Source: Marinobacter pelagius | GTDB taxonomy: Bacteria; Pseudomonadota; Gammaproteobacteria; Pseudomonadales; Oleiphilaceae | Length of the DNA: 56,171 nucleotides | Reading direction: 5' to 3' | Assembly: GCF_003315345.1 (NCBI RefSeq) | Contig: NZ_QNRO01000024.1 | Span: forward strand, 1-56,171 | Shown here: positions 54,027-56,171 of the stretch, in pieces | Layout of the letters: every line of letters begins with the position of its first letter | How positions within the stretch are numbered: position 1 is the stretch's first letter | Notes under the pieces: generated by a model | Databases searched by the model: none | Told to the model about the DNA's origin: nothing | Seen by the model: only the letters and a program-made list of their open reading frames with translations | Program-made: the position numbers and the translations under genes

Positions 54027-54236
54027 CTACTCGCCAGTGATCTCAGATTCCGCCTGACTGAAGACACTCTCAAACGCACTTTCAACTGCATCCTTTACAG
54101 TGTCGTTCGTCGAGAGCACGCCGAGGATGACGATAATCGCAGCAGCCAAGATCATATATTCCAGTGCAGAAGCACCTTTCTGTTTGAACGCATTGACGGG
54201 TTTACGGAAGGCTTGCCGAGCGTTAAAGCGTTTCAT
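54027..54236 (-). CDS. flp: Flp pilin
   Basis: A 69-aa type IVb prepilin. The leader ends at Gly21, followed by A-S-A-L-E26-Y27, giving Glu at +5 and the Glu-Tyr signature, then a hydrophobic stretch MILAAAIIVILGVL. The mature pilin is acidic at its end. ATG 54236 has GGAG 8 nt upstream. It is the first gene of the core pilus operon and probably highly expressed, since it is separated from the upstream gene by 169 bp. Confidence 0.94.
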   Translation of the reverse strand: MKRFNARQAFRKPVNAFKQKGASALEYMILAAAIIVILGVLSTNDTVKDAVESAFESVFSQAESEITGE

Positions 54237-54405
54237 TCACCGTTCTCCATGTGACAGAAATATTTCAATGTAAAATGCAATCGTCAGATTTGTGATGTCT
54301 GTACGATAATTTTCTAGTTTAACTTATGAAGAACTATGAAGAGAAATTTATTCTTGAGCAAGGTCAAGAACGTAAAATCTCGTAAACAATGTCAATTGAC
54401 GAAAG
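54237..54405. other. flp upstream region
   Basis: AT-rich, no gene. A dyad ATTGAC-GAAA-GTCAAT (54395-54410) overlaps the stop of the upstream gene. Several TTGAC-like hexamers are present, but none has a -10 match at 16-18 nt. No clear sigma54 GG/GC pair seen either. The flp promoter should lie here but I cannot name it. Confidence 0.4.
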
Positions 54406-55788
54406 TCAATGATGCCAACGACCATCACTCCAAAATCTGACCGAATCGATCTTGCGGGCCCGAAGCTCATCTTCAACACACTCTCGTAATCTATCGTAAA
54501 TTGGCTCACCACGGGCATTTTGCTGCCGGAAAATACTTGCCAGTCGTCGTGCGAAGAAAGGACAGGCCTGATCTTCCCGGGCAAAGTCGTAGCTCATCAC
54601 GCGAGAGGCCCCGAACAGAGGGGCCAACTGACCAACGCGGAAGGTCGGCTCGAGAGATTGAATTACCTGCAGGATTTCGTTTCCGCTTGCAGGTTTGGGA
54701 ATGAATAATCCGATATCGTCCGGATACCGATTCAGATACCGAATCAATATACTGGTCGGCGCATCGATTCTTTGCTTCGGCTGACCTCTGTAGCGGTAGA
54801 ACGCCTTGATTTGCAGGCCAAGCGCCCAATAGGCCTCGGAGCTGGTTAATTCGAAACTTTCCCGGAAGACCGCAAAGAGACTGTCTTTGCTCCCAAGGAT
54901 TGGCTGGGTTCGAAACCCATACTCAGAAAGCTTGGCTGACGTCACCTCGTGACGGTTTGTCCAGTTACCACGTGATATGGCTTTCTCGGGATCAATGTCC
55001 CTCGAGAGCGCTTCGTCCCTGAGGACCGCCAGGTAATTGTGCTCGAACCATTCCCGCCACTGAGTATCCAGTTCAAGCGCGAACTCTGAGTACAGATTGT
55101 CATCCATCCATGAGGTATGAGAATCCTTATCTCTCAGCACTTTCCAGCCACAGCATTGCAAATCCGAGAAATCCAACCTGGAAAGCTCATTCCGCATAGC
55201 CGCGTATCGCAGCAGCAAATTCACAAAAATTTCCGCAAACTTGCCCACTACAAGCATCTGAAGACGGATAACCGGCAAACTACCACCGCTTGCAATCGCT
55301 TCTTGTGATAACAGCTTGTACGAGGTGACGTACGAGCGCCCGAACAGAGGGGCAAAACCCGATTTCCGCTGCCGCCCGTTCTTCCTACTTTCGCTAGAAC
55401 CGGGTACAGGGATATAGGGATTGATCAGCTCGAACACATCAGTCGGCTCAGCGACCATAGCCAGCGGAGCGTATTGTGGGTGACGCAACAAAAGCCGAGT
55501 CAAAATTGCTTGATGAGGACGCAGATACGTATCACCAACATCCTCACCAAGGGTCGCATCATCGGACTCAGCAGATTGACTCGCCCCGGACTGCCGTAAT
55601 TGCTCAATTGACGACCTGGCTTTCTTGAGTTCGCTGAGCTTACTCAGTGGAACATTCATCAGGTAAGCCAGATCGATATCCTTTACGGCGCCCGCTCCCA
55701 GAACGCTCTCTAACACCAACGCAAGCTGTTTCAGGTGCTTGCCGTTGATTGGCTCTGTCGGGCTGGAAAGCGATTCTTGGGCTACCAT
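54406..55788 (-). CDS. Unrecognised protein with internal duplication, upstream of flp
   Basis: A 460-aa soluble protein I do not recognise. Two segments repeat: TRLLLRHPQYAPL with GFAPLFGRSYVTSYKLL about 105-175, and IRYLNRYPDDIGL with QLAPLFGASRVMSYDFA about 350-430, so the protein appears to have two similar modules. No signal or membrane segment. Its place just upstream of flp on the same strand, with operator-like dyads before it, suggests a regulator of the pilus genes; that is inference. ATG 55788 chosen; AGG is 10 nt upstream and TTG 55824 is the only longer option. Confidence 0.65.
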   Translation of the reverse strand: MVAQESLSSPTEPINGKHLKQLALVLESVLGAGAVKDIDLAYLMNVPLSKLSELKKARSSIEQLRQSGASQSAESDDATLGEDVGDTYLRPHQAILTRLLLRHPQYAPLAMVAEPTDVFELINPYIPVPGSSESRKNGRQRKSGFAPLFGRSYVTSYKLLSQEAIASGGSLPVIRLQMLVVGKFAEIFVNLLLRYAAMRNELSRLDFSDLQCCGWKVLRDKDSHTSWMDDNLYSEFALELDTQWREWFEHNYLAVLRDEALSRDIDPEKAISRGNWTNRHEVTSAKLSEYGFRTQPILGSKDSLFAVFRESFELTSSEAYWALGLQIKAFYRYRGQPKQRIDAPTSILIRYLNRYPDDIGLFIPKPASGNEILQVIQSLEPTFRVGQLAPLFGASRVMSYDFAREDQACPFFARRLASIFRQQNARGEPIYDRLRECVEDELRARKIDSVRFWSDGRWHH

Positions 55789-55871
55789 CTGAATACTGCC
55801 TATTTTTTTTGAAGACCAGCCCAATTCATGTGGGCCTATTCATACTATCGAGGGATTACATTACGGCGCTG

Positions 55872-55893
55872 GAACCCGATCGGTTCTCAGAAC
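55872..55893. promoter_or_regulatory. Operator-like overlapping dyads GAAC/GTTC
   Basis: GAACC (55872-55876) and GGTTC (55882-55886) form a dyad with centre CGATC. GTTCT (55883-55887) and AGAAC (55889-55893) form a second, overlapping one. They lie about 85-105 bp upstream of the two-module gene. This is an operator-like layout; the binding protein is unknown. Confidence 0.35.
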
Positions 55894-55936
55894 GTGTTAC
55901 CCTCAAGTAGTATTAGTACTGTTACACCAGTAAATT

Positions 55937-55966
55937 TTATCTACACAACCAGCTAGTTACTATAAT
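55937..55966 (+). promoter_or_regulatory. Possible plus-strand promoter near the window end
   Basis: TATAAT (55961-55966) is a perfect -10 match, with a poor -35 (TTATCT, 55937-55942) at 18 nt. It points toward the short frame at 56000. Confidence 0.25.
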
Positions 55967-55999
55967 ATACGGAGAATTGGAACTATCATTAAGGTGAAG

Positions 56000-56062
56000 A
56001 TGGAATGCCACTTTACGGGACTGGAAGCGCAGGATAAAGGCTATGTCGCTCATTGGGGCTAA
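56000..56062 (+). CDS. Possible 20-residue short reading frame
   Basis: ATG 56000 is preceded by AAGGTGA and followed by 20 codons to TAA (56060-56062), then a T-run at 56069-56077. A leader peptide or a remnant of an unseen gene is possible. The other sequence from 55825 to 56171 shows no gene. Confidence 0.22.
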   Translation: MECHFTGLEAQDKGYVAHWG

Positions 56063-56171
56063 GACGTTCTTTTTTTTGGGTATCCGGAATTTCTGGTTGA
56101 TAAAATGCCAAAGATGTAAAGAAGAAAATCTTTCTCAGCGGATTATCTGATTGATCCTCTTCAGCCTACTC

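Noticed and set aside
1..56171. CRISPR arrays, tRNA or rRNA genes, IS transposases, prophage genes
   Set aside because: I found no regularly spaced direct repeats, no RNA gene folds and no transposase, integrase or phage structural proteins. The palindromes seen are dispersed, not arrayed.

Overview
The window looks like a chromosomal segment of a marine gammaproteobacterium, most like Marinobacter or a relative. This is inferred from gene style, moderate-to-high GC and gene order; no taxonomic marker such as an rRNA is present. Nearly everything is on the minus strand. The one well-supported plus-strand gene is an EAL-domain phosphodiesterase at 39494-40318.

Region 1 (about 1-34400) is a large Wzy-type surface polysaccharide locus, transcribed right to left. 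It starts with the export machine (wzi, wza, wzb, wzc) and a PglK-like ABC flippase. Three amino-sugar pathways follow: dTDP-4-amino-4,6-dideoxyhexose (rmlB2, rmlA2, hexapeptide acetyltransferase, wecE), CMP-legionaminic acid by the GDP-sugar route (legB, legC, legH, legI, legG, ptmE, legF), and dTDP-3-acetamido-3,6-dideoxyhexose (rmlB1, rmlA1, fdtA, fdtC, fdtB). The locus ends with glycosyltransferases (GT61, a GT52 sialyltransferase-like enzyme, three GT4), a degraded asparagine-synthase-like gene, an EpsG-type polymerase, an ElyC-like protein, a UDP-HexNAc 4-epimerase and a WecA-type initiating transferase. rmlA and rmlB occur twice about 12 kb apart, with a nearly identical stretch. The first RmlA has lost a signature arginine. 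Palindromic repeats of two families lie between genes and have run into the 3' ends of two genes.

Region 2 (34400-39300) holds a repeat-rich Ig-like lipoprotein, an OmpA-family protein, a small HTH protein and a second WecA-type transferase. A strong intrinsic terminator separates it from the export genes.

Region 3 (39500-44200) holds the EAL gene, two small orphan genes and a partner-switching module (STAS antagonist, RsbW-like kinase, membrane PAS-GAF-PP2C phosphatase). The module directly follows region 4 on the same strand.

Region 4 (44239-55800) is a Tad/Flp pilus locus: unknown two-repeat protein, flp, tadE-like, rcpC/cpaB, rcpA/cpaC, tadZ-like, tadA, tadB, tadC, tadD, DUF3613, tadG-like. 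Its 3' end leads into the partner-switching genes with a gap of only 37 bp, so pilus assembly and the phosphatase/kinase/antagonist switch are probably co-transcribed. No prepilin peptidase is present. The last 350 bp contain operator-like dyads and a possible very short reading frame. Taken together, the window encodes two surface systems (polysaccharide and adhesive pilus) with signalling genes between them, which suggests a surface-attachment or biofilm island.
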